Below are positions 55,642 to 64,000 of a stretch of 64,000 nucleotides of DNA, piece by piece. The notes below the pieces were generated by a model. The model made no database searches. It worked only from the letters and a program-made list of their open reading frames with translations, and was not told the origin of the DNA. Made by a program: the position numbers and the translations under genes. How positions within the stretch are numbered: the first letter of the stretch is position 1; each line of letters starts with the position of its first letter. Origin of the DNA: Streptomyces sp. ITFR-21 (GTDB lineage Bacteria > Actinomycetota > Actinomycetes > Streptomycetales > Streptomycetaceae); contig NZ_CP134605.1 in NCBI RefSeq assembly GCF_031844685.1, positions 6,236,001-6,300,000 on the forward strand, given 5' to 3'.

Positions 55642-57371
55642 CGGTCGCCCCCGGCGGGCAGCACGTCCGCCGCCAGCGGCGAGGGCAGCCGTACGTAGCC
55701 GGCCTCCCGGTCGGCGGCCCGCTGCCAGCGGGTGAGCAGATTGGCCTTGGCCGGCAGCGGCTCCCCGGCCAGCAGCGCGTCCAGGCGGGGCGTCCGGCCG
55801 TGCTCGGCGGCGTGGTCCCGGATCGTGTCGCGCACCTCGGACCACAGCGCGGGCTCGGCGGCGGGGTGCAGGTCGGCCAGCGCCGACAGCAGTTCCGCGA
55901 TGTGGTTGACCAGCAGGCAGTAGACGAGGCGGTCCCAGCCCTGGTCGGCGTCGTAGGTCAGCGGGCCCGCCACCTGCGCCGGGAGGGCGGCGAGCGCGGC
56001 GGCGTGGTGGCCGGGGAGCAGCTTGGTGCCCTCCAGGTCGCGGAAGAGCACCTGCACCGGCATCCCCTCGGCGTCCACGCACACCAGGACGTTCTGCAGG
56101 TGCGGTTCGAGGACGATGCCGTGATCGCAGTAGGCGGCCAGCACGGGCGGGACCAGCAGCCGCAGGTAGCGCCGCCACCAGCGCAGCGCCGTCGCCCGGT
56201 CCGCCGCGGGCAGCAGCCGGGAGATGTGCCCGGGGCCGGTCGGGTACTGGTCGGCGACCGCGGCGGCGAGCAGCGCGGTGGCGCCGGGCCGCAGCCGCTG
56301 TCCGAGCCCCTCCCGGACGATCACCCCGAAGCCCTCCAGCAGTGGCAGGTCCGGCCGCCCGTCCGGCCCCGGCAGGCCCAGGCTGCGGAAGGCGGGCTCG
56401 CGGAGCATGTCGCTGCCCGGGAACCGGCCGGCCAGCTCGGTGAACGCGCAGTCGAGCAGCCGGGTCAGCGCGACCGCGCCGGCCAACTCGTAACTGGCGT
56501 TCTTGCGGAGGCAGTTGGTAATGCGGACATTCAGGCTGAACTTGAGGAAGGTGTCGCCGTCGTAGACGGTCCGCACCGAGGCGGTGGCGGCGAAGCGGCG
56601 CCGGCCGGGCCCCAGGTCCAGTACGTCGCCGCGGTCGAGGGCGGTCCGCAACCCGGGGTGCCGGCGCAGCAGTTCGTACTGCCAGGGGTGCGCGGGCAGC
56701 AGCCGGTAGCCCGCCGGCACCGCGGCCAGCCGGTCCAGCGGGTCGGCCGCGCCGGGCGCGGCGCTCTCCTGGACCACCAGCCGGTCCCGTACCGCCAGCA
56801 GCCGCAGGGGGAAGGCGGCGGAGGCCTCGGGGGCGTACGCGGTCCAGGACCCGGGGTCCCCGCTGCGGGCCTTGGGCGTCGGGTGGAAGCGGTGGCCGTA
56901 GACCAGCGACCGCTCCGAGGCGAGATAGCGGTCCAGCGGATCCCGGCCGGCCGCCGGCCGCGGCGCGGCCAGCCCGGCGGCGACCCCCTGGTGGCTGGAG
57001 ACCACCTGCTCCAGGAACTCCTCGTTGGGCACCCCGGTCCGCGCCGACAGCTCCGCGTGCGTGTGCTCGGCGAGCCGCAGCCAGCCGATCGCGGCCCAGC
57101 CGCCGCCGGTGTCCTCGCTCACCGGCCCGGTGAAGCGGTGGCCGCCCAGCAGGGAGGTGCGGCGCAGCGCCACCCGCAGCCGCACTCCGCTGCGCGGCAG
57201 CCGCAGCAGCAGGTGGCCGCCGATGACGGCGGTCTGGTGGTCGGGCCCGGAGACCTCGCGGAGCAGGCAGTTGAGCAGGGTGTGGGCCACCGCCTCGTCC
57301 GCGCCGGCCAGCGGGGCGGGGGCGGTCCGGTCGGCGCGGCCGGCCGGGCCGGTGACGCAGGACAGTGCCAT
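55638..57371 (-). CDS. NRPS-independent siderophore synthetase (IucA/IucC family)
   Basis: A 577-aa ATP-dependent carboxylate-amine ligase. Family motifs are YGHRFHPTPKARSG (substrate/ATP region), LLPAHPWQYELL, KFSLNVRITNCLRKN and LEPHLQNVLV (Mg-ATP site), followed by a C-terminal FhuF-like helical part. It should join a citrate or ketoglutarate unit to an amine. It shares a 1-nt overlap with the next synthetase. Confidence 0.92.
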   Translation of the reverse strand: MALSCVTGPAGRADRTAPAPLAGADEAVAHTLLNCLLREVSGPDHQTAVIGGHLLLRLPRSGVRLRVALRRTSLLGGHRFTGPVSEDTGGGWAAIGWLRLAEHTHAELSARTGVPNEEFLEQVVSSHQGVAAGLAAPRPAAGRDPLDRYLASERSLVYGHRFHPTPKARSGDPGSWTAYAPEASAAFPLRLLAVRDRLVVQESAAPGAADPLDRLAAVPAGYRLLPAHPWQYELLRRHPGLRTALDRGDVLDLGPGRRRFAATASVRTVYDGDTFLKFSLNVRITNCLRKNASYELAGAVALTRLLDCAFTELAGRFPGSDMLREPAFRSLGLPGPDGRPDLPLLEGFGVIVREGLGQRLRPGATALLAAAVADQYPTGPGHISRLLPAADRATALRWWRRYLRLLVPPVLAAYCDHGIVLEPHLQNVLVCVDAEGMPVQVLFRDLEGTKLLPGHHAAALAALPAQVAGPLTYDADQGWDRLVYCLLVNHIAELLSALADLHPAAEPALWSEVRDTIRDHAAEHGRTPRLDALLAGEPLPAKANLLTRWQRAADREAGYVRLPSPLAADVLPAGGDR

Positions 57372-59128
57372 CAACGGCTCCGCAGAAGGTAGTTGGGACC
57401 GGTGGTGTAGTACTTGTTGATGTCGGACGCTCCTGAACGGTTCTTGGTGAGCAGCGTGCCCGCGGTGACCATCGCCTTGACCGGCAGCCGCCCGGCGTCC
57501 AGCACCCGGGCGCGCAGGGCGGCCCCGGGTGTGCCGGGCCCGTCCCCGAGCCGCCGCGCGCCCTCCTCCAGCCGGTCGCGTACCAGGCCGAGCAGCCGGT
57601 CCAGGGGAGCACGGCCGTGCCGGGCGAGGGTGAACGCGAAGGCGCCGGCGCACAGATGGACGGTGACGGTGGTGAACAGGTCGAGCACCGGTCCGTCCCG
57701 GTCGGTGAGGATCCGCGGGTCGGCGAAGTCGCCCGGACCCGGGGCGTCCGCCCCGAGCGCCTCGCGCAGCCGGCCGCGGTTGATCCGGGGGCCGTCGTCG
57801 TCCTTGAACAGCAGCCGGACCCGGGGCGCGCCCGCGGGCCCGTCCAGCAGCAGCGAGATGTTCTGCTGGTGCGACTCCAGGGCGATGCCGTAGCCCAGCA
57901 GCGTGGTCTGCCAGTCCAGCAGGAGGGTGAGCACCGCGTCCAGCAGGGCGAGCGGCTCACCGCCGAACCAGTGGTCGGCGAGGTGGTCGATCACCAGCCG
58001 GCCGCCGGGGGCCGGGGCGGTGAGTGCGGCCAGCGGCAGGACCAGGCAGTCGTCGAGCCCGGCGGGGAGCCGGCGGACCAGGACGGCGAGCAGGTCATGG
58101 CCGGCGTGCGCGTAACGTGTCTCGTCGGCGTGCAGCACCCGGCCCTGGAAGCGGGGTTCGCGGGCGGTGACGGCCGTTAGCAGGCGCTGTCCCGCGGCGC
58201 CGTCGACCAGGCTGCCGGGTGTGACGCTGCGCCGGTTGAGCAGCCCCAGGGTCGAGACGGCCAGCGGGAGTTTGAGGTGGACGCCCGGGTGCGCGGTCAG
58301 CGCGACGGTCCGCGTCGACAAGGTGGGCGCCGCTTGGAGGAACGGCTGCTCCGCCGGTACGGCGCCGGCGGCCGGCCCGTCGGCGCCCACCGCCTCGCGC
58401 AGCGGCCCGCCCGCCGTCAGCGGGTGTACGGGCAGCGCCAGATGGGTCGCGTCCAGCCCCGGCAGGCCGAGCCCGGACGGCGCCGGCCAGAACGCACCGA
58501 GGCCCGCGGCCCCCTCCGCGCCGGCCACGGTGACCGCCGCCCGGGGCACGGCGACCCAGCGCAGCGCGAATCGCGGCGCGAACTCGGGCGCGTGACCGAG
58601 GAGTTGGTCAGGAGACAGGCCGGTGCGGGCGGCGCCGGTCGGATAGAGCGGGTGGCCGGCGCGGGCGGCCAGGGTGTCGAAGGCCAGGCCCGCCAGCGGT
58701 CCCCGCCACCGCAGCGGGTCGGCGCCGAGCCGCGCGACGACCTCCTCCCGGGTCGCCGCCTGGAGCCGCAGCGCCGCCAGCGCGTCGGCGTACTCCGCCG
58801 CGAAGGCGCCGAAACCCGCCCGGTCCTCGGGCGCCGCGAGCGCGCCGAGCGCGGCCAGCACCTGCTGGCCGGTGGTCAGCTCCCCGCCGCCGGGCTCCAC
58901 CCGCAGCAGCGGCAGCCGGGCCGTGTACTCGCACTGGAAACCGTCCTCCGCCACCGGCAGCGCCAGCGCGCCCCGGCCCGCGGCCAGGTGCAGCCAGCGC
59001 CCGTCCGGCCGGTCCCGTACGGTGCTCCGGGTGCGCAGGCCCACCACGTCCTCGCGCAGCAGGGTGCTCAGCACCCGCAGCAGCAGGCCCTCCTCGACCG
59101 TGCCGGCGGCGGAGCCGGCCACCGTCAC
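57371..59128 (-). CDS. NRPS-independent siderophore synthetase (IucA/IucC family, divergent)
   Basis: A 585-aa family member: LESHQQNISLLLDGPAG (ATP site), KLPLAVSTLGLLNRRSVTPG (strand-helix with conserved Arg) and a C-terminal INKYYTTGPNYLLRSR tail. At the GHP-x-x-P-x-x-K-x-R-x-G motif it reads GHPLYPTGAARTG, so the conserved Lys is Ala. This may mean a different substrate or lower activity. The GTG start overlaps the ATP-grasp gene by 4 nt. Confidence 0.87.
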   Translation of the reverse strand: MTVAGSAAGTVEEGLLLRVLSTLLREDVVGLRTRSTVRDRPDGRWLHLAAGRGALALPVAEDGFQCEYTARLPLLRVEPGGGELTTGQQVLAALGALAAPEDRAGFGAFAAEYADALAALRLQAATREEVVARLGADPLRWRGPLAGLAFDTLAARAGHPLYPTGAARTGLSPDQLLGHAPEFAPRFALRWVAVPRAAVTVAGAEGAAGLGAFWPAPSGLGLPGLDATHLALPVHPLTAGGPLREAVGADGPAAGAVPAEQPFLQAAPTLSTRTVALTAHPGVHLKLPLAVSTLGLLNRRSVTPGSLVDGAAGQRLLTAVTAREPRFQGRVLHADETRYAHAGHDLLAVLVRRLPAGLDDCLVLPLAALTAPAPGGRLVIDHLADHWFGGEPLALLDAVLTLLLDWQTTLLGYGIALESHQQNISLLLDGPAGAPRVRLLFKDDDGPRINRGRLREALGADAPGPGDFADPRILTDRDGPVLDLFTTVTVHLCAGAFAFTLARHGRAPLDRLLGLVRDRLEEGARRLGDGPGTPGAALRARVLDAGRLPVKAMVTAGTLLTKNRSGASDINKYYTTGPNYLLRSR

Positions 59129-60336
59129 GGGGTGATCTCCCAGGTCCGCGCGGCCAGGAAGCCGTCCACCGCCCGGTCCACGGCGTCCTGCCCGGGGCCG
59201 AACGCCCGCACCACACCCAGCAGATCGCGGTTGGTGTGGTGCAGCGGACGCCGTTCACCGACCGCGCGCAGCGGACGGTACGTCAGACGCACCCCGCCCA
59301 CGGTCAGTTCGGCCGCCTCCGGCGCGGCGGTCAGCGTTCCGGCGCTGCGGGCGTACGGATAGTCCAGCCGGGCGGCCCGGCCGGTACGCGCGCCCAGGTC
59401 GGCCGGCAGGCGCTCGCCGAGATGGACGCGGAGGATGTGCTCGAACAGCGGGACCTCCAGCAGTTCGGCGAGCAACAGGTCGCACTGGTCTCCGATGGCA
59501 CGGTAGTTGACCTCGATCAGCCGCGCCTGCCCTTCGGACACCACGAATTCGGTGTGGCAGGCCCCGAAACCGACACCGAGGGCGTCCAGTTGGTCCAGCA
59601 CCTGCGCCTGGACCCGCGCCGGGCGGTCGGCGACGAACGACAGCCGCTCCTCGATGAAGTACGGCGGCGGCGAGAGCCGGGTGTGGAACCCGCCCAGCAC
59701 ATGGCGGGTCCGGCCGTCGCCGAGCGTCTCCAGGGTGAACAGCTCGCCGGGCAGGAACTCCTCGACGACCAGCGCCTCCCCCGGCCGGCGGGCCTGGATC
59801 CGCGCACAGCGCCGCACCAGTTCGGCGCGGTCCGCCACCCGTACCACGTCCTCGCTCGCCACCCCCTCGCGCGGCTTGACCACGCAGGGGAACGGCACCG
59901 CGAGCCCGGCCAGCGCGGTGGCCGGGTCCGCCCCCGCGGGCAGTTCCGCCGACCAGACGGCGTCGGCCCCGGCGGCAGCCAGCCGGCGGCGCATCTCCGC
60001 CTTGTCCTTGGTCCGCAGCGCCGCCCGCCAGTCCTTCGCCGGCAGGCCGAAGTACCCGGCGGCCAGCGCCGTCTGCGTCTGCAGGTGGTCGCTGTTGCTG
60101 AAGACCGCGCCGGGCGCGCGGTGCGCCGAGATCCGGCTGACGACCGCGTGGACGTCCCGGACCTCGCAGCCGAGCACCTCGACGGCCCCCACCGCGGCGG
60201 CCTGCCCGTACGCGGCGCGGTGCGCCTGCGGCCGGTCGGTGAGCACGGTCGTGTCCAGGCCGAGCCTGCGGGCGGCGGGAAGGAACCCCTCGGTGACCGA
60301 ATCGGTCGGATTCAGGGCCAGCAGGTACAGCTGCAT
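59125..60336 (-). CDS. ATP-grasp ligase of the siderophore operon
   Basis: A 403-aa ATP-grasp enzyme with central binding residues PFPCVVKPREGVASEDVV, EEFLPGELFTLETLGDG and metal site RLIEVNYRAIGDQCD. It probably forms an amide between an amino acid and a carboxylate. Standard staphyloferrin B-type operons lack such a gene, so the product may differ. It is the first gene of the leftward siderophore operon and lies 76 bp from an iron box. Confidence 0.85.
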   Translation of the reverse strand: MQLYLLALNPTDSVTEGFLPAARRLGLDTTVLTDRPQAHRAAYGQAAAVGAVEVLGCEVRDVHAVVSRISAHRAPGAVFSNSDHLQTQTALAAGYFGLPAKDWRAALRTKDKAEMRRRLAAAGADAVWSAELPAGADPATALAGLAVPFPCVVKPREGVASEDVVRVADRAELVRRCARIQARRPGEALVVEEFLPGELFTLETLGDGRTRHVLGGFHTRLSPPPYFIEERLSFVADRPARVQAQVLDQLDALGVGFGACHTEFVVSEGQARLIEVNYRAIGDQCDLLLAELLEVPLFEHILRVHLGERLPADLGARTGRAARLDYPYARSAGTLTAAPEAAELTVGGVRLTYRPLRAVGERRPLHHTNRDLLGVVRAFGPGQDAVDRAVDGFLAARTWEITP

Positions 60337-60411
60337 GCAGGGATCACTTCCGCGTACCGGGTCGTTCGGCCGGCCGTCGCGCTGCGTCGGCCGGCCGGAG
60401 GTGGCACGAGC

Positions 60412-60430
60412 CTAGGTTAGGCATGCCTAA
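60412..60430. promoter_or_regulatory. Iron box 1, siderophore operon side
   Basis: CTAGGTTAGGCATGCCTAA matches the consensus TWAGGTWAGSCTWACCTWA at 16 of 19 positions. It contains a perfect 14-bp palindrome, TTAGGCATGCCTAA. It is 76 bp upstream of the ATP-grasp start. Confidence 0.8.
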
Positions 60431-60485
60431 GCCTGTCAATTCGGTTCGGCGTGGCATCGATTGGCGCGGCCGATCTCTGCCATGA

Positions 60486-60504
60486 TTAGGTCAGGCTTAC
60501 CTAA
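60486..60504. promoter_or_regulatory. Iron box 2, FhuF side
   Basis: TTAGGTCAGGCTTACCTAA matches the DmdR1/IdeR consensus at 18 of 19 positions. It is 31 bp upstream of the GTG of the FhuF-like gene. With box 1 it places both divergent transcripts under iron repression. Confidence 0.9.
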
Positions 60505-60535
60505 ACGCGCCATTCCCTGGAGTTGAGGAGTACCC

Positions 60536-61381
60536 GTGCCCCCGGCCCCGACGTCCTGCTCCAGCGCTCCGACCCTGCCGGCCCAGGTGTACCGGCGGCT
60601 TGTCGCGCTCTGCCCCGCGCTGGAGCTCGACGTGGCCGCGGCCGGCGCCCGGCCATCACCCCGATGGGTGAACGCCGAGGCGCTGGCGGCCGGCGGCGAG
60701 GCCCTCGACGCCTGGCTCGAAGCCGAGGCGTCCCGGATCCACGGCCGCCACGGCAGCGCCGCCCGCCCGCACGTGGTCGCCTCCCGGGCCCTGCACGGCT
60801 ACCTCTGGTCGGTGTGCCTGATGATGAGCGGGCCCTGGTACCTCCAGCACCGGGTACCGCGCGTCCACCCGCGCGACCTGCGGATCGACCTGACCAGCGG
60901 GAGGTTCCGCCTGGTGCCCGGCGCCTTCGCCTGCCTGCCCGGCGACCCGGCGGCGGCGCTCCCCGGGGTGCGGGTGCTGCCGCACGAACAGGCGCTGCGG
61001 GACGAACTGCGGTCGGCGGTGGCCGAGCACGTACGGCCGCTGCTCACCGCGCTCGGACCGCGGCTGCGCCGGGGCGCCCGCGCGCTGTGGGGTATGGCGG
61101 GCGACGACCTGGTCTCCGGTGTATGGCACCTCGGCCGGGCCCTCGGCGAGGAGGAGCGGGCGGTGCGGGCGGCCGGCGAGCTGCTCCCCGGGCCGGTGGC
61201 GCCGTTCCCCGGCGGCGCCGACTTCCGCCGGCTGACCGGCCGTGACGGGCGCGCCCAGCTGACCCGTACCCGGCTCGGCTGCTGCCTGCACTACACGATC
61301 CGGCCCGCCGAGACCTGCGGCACCTGCCCCCGGCTGTGCGACGCCGAACGGCTGGACGCGAGCGGCACCGCGCCCGACTGA
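60536..61381 (+). CDS. FhuF-like siderophore ferric reductase
   Basis: A 281-aa protein with the FhuF 2Fe-2S signature C-C-x10-C-x2-C at Cys249, 250, 261 and 264. It should reduce ferric siderophore in the cytoplasm to release iron. GTG 60536 follows TTGAGGAG. It is the divergent partner of the siderophore operon, behind iron box 2. A fourth nearby Cys268 lies just outside the signature. Confidence 0.88.
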   Translation: MPPAPTSCSSAPTLPAQVYRRLVALCPALELDVAAAGARPSPRWVNAEALAAGGEALDAWLEAEASRIHGRHGSAARPHVVASRALHGYLWSVCLMMSGPWYLQHRVPRVHPRDLRIDLTSGRFRLVPGAFACLPGDPAAALPGVRVLPHEQALRDELRSAVAEHVRPLLTALGPRLRRGARALWGMAGDDLVSGVWHLGRALGEEERAVRAAGELLPGPVAPFPGGADFRRLTGRDGRAQLTRTRLGCCLHYTIRPAETCGTCPRLCDAERLDASGTAPD

Positions 61382-61587
61382 GCCGGCCCGCGGCCCGGCG
61401 CCTGTCGCTGCGCCCTCCGCGGCGGAGCGGGGTCCGGTCCGCCCGCCCGCCGCGTTCCGGCCGGCCGACGACGGCCCCCGCGGCTGCGACGGTGGCGAAG
61501 GCCCCCACGCCGCCTTCCTCCGCCGCCTCGCGGGCGCACGCGCCGGGCCTCGCTCCGCCCCCCCCGCGGAGAGCCGGACGACAGGCC

Positions 61588-62082
61588 CTAGGTGTCGCGG
61601 GAGCCGCGTACCCGGCGGTAGCTCCAGACCAGCAGCGCGAACAGGACGGCGCCGGACAGGATCAGGCTCGACCCGGTGCTCCAACCGGTGAACGGCAGCC
61701 AGGACAGCGCCCGGGTGCCCCAGACGACGCCGGCCGCGACGAGCCCGAGACCGGCCAGTACCGAGCCGGCGATCCGCCACCGGGAGTTCACGCTCGCCTC
61801 GGCGGCCTGCATCGCCCGGTCGCGGACCGGCTCGACGAACCGGGCCACCGGCGGGACGGCGCGGGACAGCAGGATCAGCCCGGCCAGCACCAGCAGCAGC
61901 CCGGGGCCGGGCAGTACCAGCAGCGCCGCGCCGACCAGCAGCAGTATGCCGCCCGCCACCCCCAGGGCCAGCCGTTTCGCCGGGTGCAGCCGGACCTGTC
62001 CGGGCGACCCGGATCCCGGCTCCGCCCCGGCCTCCTCGTCCGGTGTCAGTGCCTCGGCCTCGGCCCGTCGCGCTCCGTTCAC
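61588..62082 (-). CDS. PGPGW-type transmembrane protein
   Basis: A 164-aa membrane protein with four hydrophobic spans. The first two flank the LVLPGPGLLLVLAGLILL motif typical of TIGR02611/PGPGW family proteins. The N-terminal 35 residues are hydrophilic and acidic. GTG 62082 was chosen. Its function is unknown, and it is probably not part of the siderophore set. Confidence 0.8.
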   Translation of the reverse strand: MNGARRAEAEALTPDEEAGAEPGSGSPGQVRLHPAKRLALGVAGGILLLVGAALLVLPGPGLLLVLAGLILLSRAVPPVARFVEPVRDRAMQAAEASVNSRWRIAGSVLAGLGLVAAGVVWGTRALSWLPFTGWSTGSSLILSGAVLFALLVWSYRRVRGSRDT

Positions 62083-62140
62083 CCGTCCACCGTAACCGGG
62101 GCGGCACCGGGACCGGGCCGCGACACCGCGCGGACGCCGT

Positions 62141-62183
62141 CCGGCCGGCCGCGGCCGGGGAAGGCCCGGCCGCGGCCGGCCGG
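62141..62183 (-). terminator. Terminator hairpin after the radical SAM gene
   Basis: Perfect 19-bp G/C arms with loop GAAGG, 25 bp downstream of the stop of the radical SAM gene on the minus strand. Confidence 0.75.
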
Positions 62184-62207
62184 GGTCCGGGGGCCCCGGC
62201 CGGACGG

Positions 62208-63890
62208 TCAGCCGGTGAGGCCCGCCAGCCGGGCCTCTTCGAAGATGCGCTCGCGGCTGCGCCACCAGGAGTAGTAGGCGCCCTTGTAACCCAGCGCGAC
62301 GGCGTACTTCAGGAACGGGTTGTCGGCGTAGTTGTTGTCGTCCTGGCCGTTGCCGCCGAGCGTGGGCAGCGCCACCCGGTAGTGCTCGGACGCCGGGACG
62401 TAGTCCTGGAGCCACTCGATGGTCTTCACCCACCTGCCGTCGGGCCGCCCGACCGTCGCCGGGTCTTCGGGGAGGTCCGGCGAGAAGTAGAAGACCGGGC
62501 GGATCCGGCCCTGCCCGTCGAACCAGAACTGCCGCTCGTACTCGGTCATCGTCGCGCAGCGGTCGAGGGGCTTGAGGAGGATCGGGCTCCTCGCGGTGTT
62601 GGACTGCAGGCCGCGTACGACGGTGTCGCCGCCGGACTCCGCGGCCAGCCGGATGCCGAGCGGGGCGTGCGGGAAGACCTGGAGGCCGAGGGTGTAGCCG
62701 ACCACCGTGGTCGGCAGCGCCAGGGAGGCGTCCACGGCCCGCTTGAGGGTGTCGAGGTTTTCACCCGGAAGGCCCAGCAGCAGCTCGGTGGTGATGATGA
62801 TGCCGCGGTCCGACAGCAGCTTCGTCACCTTGCGCACGTCGTCCAGCGTGTAGGCCAGCCCGACCCGGCCGCTCGGCGCGTCCCAGACCGCGAGGTCCTC
62901 GCGGCCCATGTGCTCGGCCGACAGCGACACCCCCTTGCAGCCCGCCTCGGCGAGCAGGTCGGCGAGTTCCTCGTCGAAGGGCACCGGGTGCGCGTAGATC
63001 CACAGCCGCAGCCTGTGCAGCGGACTGCCGGCGCGGCCGCGGCGCTGGATGATCTCGCGCAGGATCTCCTTGCTGTGCATCGGATTGATGTTGAACTCGC
63101 TGTCGGTGGTGTGGATGTCGTAGATCCCCTGCCCCATCATCGACTCGATCTCGTCGACGACGACGGCCGGAGTGCGCCGCGAGACGACCGCGCCCTTGGC
63201 GTCCGGCTCCACGCAGTGGTTGCAGGCGAAGGGGCAGCCGTTCTTGGTGAGCAGGTTGCCCAGCCCGCCCTTGTCGTAGTACTCGCGGTTGTCGATCCGG
63301 TACGGCACACCCGAATGCCGCTGGTAGCGCGCCGAGATGTGGCGGCCGAGCGTGCTGCCCGCCACCGGGAACCCGACGGTGAGGCCGGCCGCCCGTACGG
63401 TCTGCCCGTCGTACGTCAGGAGTCCCTGCACCGAGTCGGGGCGCCGGCCCGACGCCAGCGCGTCGGCCAGGTCGCAGATGACCACCTCGCCGGGCCCCTT
63501 CACTCCGTAGGGCACCCGGAAGTACTCCATCGCCGCGTACGGCATCGAGGAGAACCCCGCGCCGCCCAGCACGATGGGAGCGCCGGTCAGCGCCCGTACG
63601 GCGTCGATCACCCGTAAGTGGTCGGGTAGGAAGACCCGCTGCTCCTGGGGCTGCACACTTCCCGCGTTGCGCAGGGTGATCCCCACCATCAGGGGGTCGC
63701 GGGTGGCGAAGTACTCGGCGAGCCGCCAGTCGCTCTCCCGGAACGTCAGGTCCAGCACCTCCACCTCGAACCCGGCTACTTCCAGGTGCGAGCAGAGGAT
63801 GTCCAGGGCGTACGGAGTGACGCCCGGTTTGACGAAGTTGGGGTTGATCAGGGTGACCAGGCCCTTTGACGCGCTGGGTGCGAGGTGCAT
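62208..63890 (-). CDS. B12-binding-domain radical SAM enzyme
   Basis: A 560-aa protein. The N-terminal B12-binding-like Rossmann domain covers about residues 10-190 and lacks the DxHxxG cobalt-ligand motif; this is also true of TsrM-type methyltransferases. The radical SAM cluster CxxxCxxC is at Cys219, 223 and 226 (NGCPFACNHC). The C-terminal tail (WWRSRERIFEEARLAG) follows the catalytic barrel. The substrate is unknown. ATG 63890 has AGGAGG 4 nt before it. Upstream sequence may hold its partner genes outside the window. Confidence 0.87.
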   Translation of the reverse strand: MHLAPSASKGLVTLINPNFVKPGVTPYALDILCSHLEVAGFEVEVLDLTFRESDWRLAEYFATRDPLMVGITLRNAGSVQPQEQRVFLPDHLRVIDAVRALTGAPIVLGGAGFSSMPYAAMEYFRVPYGVKGPGEVVICDLADALASGRRPDSVQGLLTYDGQTVRAAGLTVGFPVAGSTLGRHISARYQRHSGVPYRIDNREYYDKGGLGNLLTKNGCPFACNHCVEPDAKGAVVSRRTPAVVVDEIESMMGQGIYDIHTTDSEFNINPMHSKEILREIIQRRGRAGSPLHRLRLWIYAHPVPFDEELADLLAEAGCKGVSLSAEHMGREDLAVWDAPSGRVGLAYTLDDVRKVTKLLSDRGIIITTELLLGLPGENLDTLKRAVDASLALPTTVVGYTLGLQVFPHAPLGIRLAAESGGDTVVRGLQSNTARSPILLKPLDRCATMTEYERQFWFDGQGRIRPVFYFSPDLPEDPATVGRPDGRWVKTIEWLQDYVPASEHYRVALPTLGGNGQDDNNYADNPFLKYAVALGYKGAYYSWWRSRERIFEEARLAGLTG

Positions 63891-64000
63891 GGTTCCTCCT
63901 AGCCGTGATGGTCGAAGAGGTGCCGAGCCGTTCGCTTGCTCTGCTGCCGGCCCGAGACCGGGGCGCGGACGGTCAGCCGCCGCCCACGTCACGCCTGCGC
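63891..64000. other. Window edge upstream of the radical SAM gene
   Basis: 110 bp of noncoding or truncated sequence. It contains the AGGAGG ribosome-binding site of the radical SAM gene (minus strand, 63895-63900). No further gene can be called. Confidence 0.4.

Overview
The window is high-GC DNA with actinomycete-style gene packing: ATGA/GTGA stop-start overlaps, many GTG starts and long antisense shadow frames. A complete conservon (sensor kinase / roadblock / DUF742 / Ras-like GTPase), DmdR1/IdeR-type iron boxes and a PP2C-like phosphatase point to Streptomyces or a close relative. Most of it is accessory: three biosynthetic or transport blocks separated by housekeeping-like genes.

Region 1 (1-17.3 kb). 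The 3' end of an NRPS/PKS megasynthase (C-methyltransferase and carrier protein) is followed by a 1874-residue C / adenylation / ketoreductase / carrier protein. A convergent operon encodes two IrtAB-like ABC transporters, a DrrA-like ATPase, two ABC-2 permeases and a FecB-type lipoprotein. An iron box lies upstream of it, so this block is probably a metallophore locus. Next come a histidine/phenylalanine ammonia-lyase family protein whose MIO tripeptide is not Ala-Ser-Gly, and an osmoprotectant-binding lipoprotein.

Region 2 (17.7-24.7 kb). A cvnABCD conservon lies between the osmoprotectant-binding lipoprotein and the rest of that ABC transporter (two permeases and a CBS-domain ATPase).

Region 3 (24.9-50.6 kb) is the most unusual part. 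A divergent P450 faces a 49-residue peptide with lysine at exactly every fourth position (12 Lys, otherwise Ala/Ser/Val). A hairpin follows, then a tightly coupled operon of about 21 genes. These are two KASIII-like enzymes, a BtrJ/PGM1-like ATP-grasp ligase, a fold-III PLP decarboxylase, a BtrI-like ACP, two degenerate thiolase-like proteins, a split pair of acyl-CoA dehydrogenase-like proteins, a MATE exporter, four consecutive GNAT-like proteins, an AcpS-ACP fusion, a KAS plus a Cys-less KAS partner, a small Arg-rich protein, an amino-acid adenylating enzyme, a tricorn-type protease and a flavoprotein. A FabV-like enoyl reductase converges on the operon, and an XRE/NB-ARC regulator lies beyond it. 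My inference is a pathway that loads and decarboxylates an amino acid on an ACP, extends it by FAS/PKS chemistry, and may transfer the amino-acyl chains by GNATs to the lysines of the small peptide.

Region 4 (50.9-64 kb). A Nudix hydrolase, two convergent overlapping MarR genes and a PP2C phosphatase broken by one in-frame amber codon come first. They are followed by an NIS siderophore operon (SbnH-like decarboxylase, two IucA/IucC synthetases, ATP-grasp) divergent from a FhuF-like reductase, with two iron boxes between them. A PGPGW-type membrane protein and a B12-binding radical SAM enzyme end the window.
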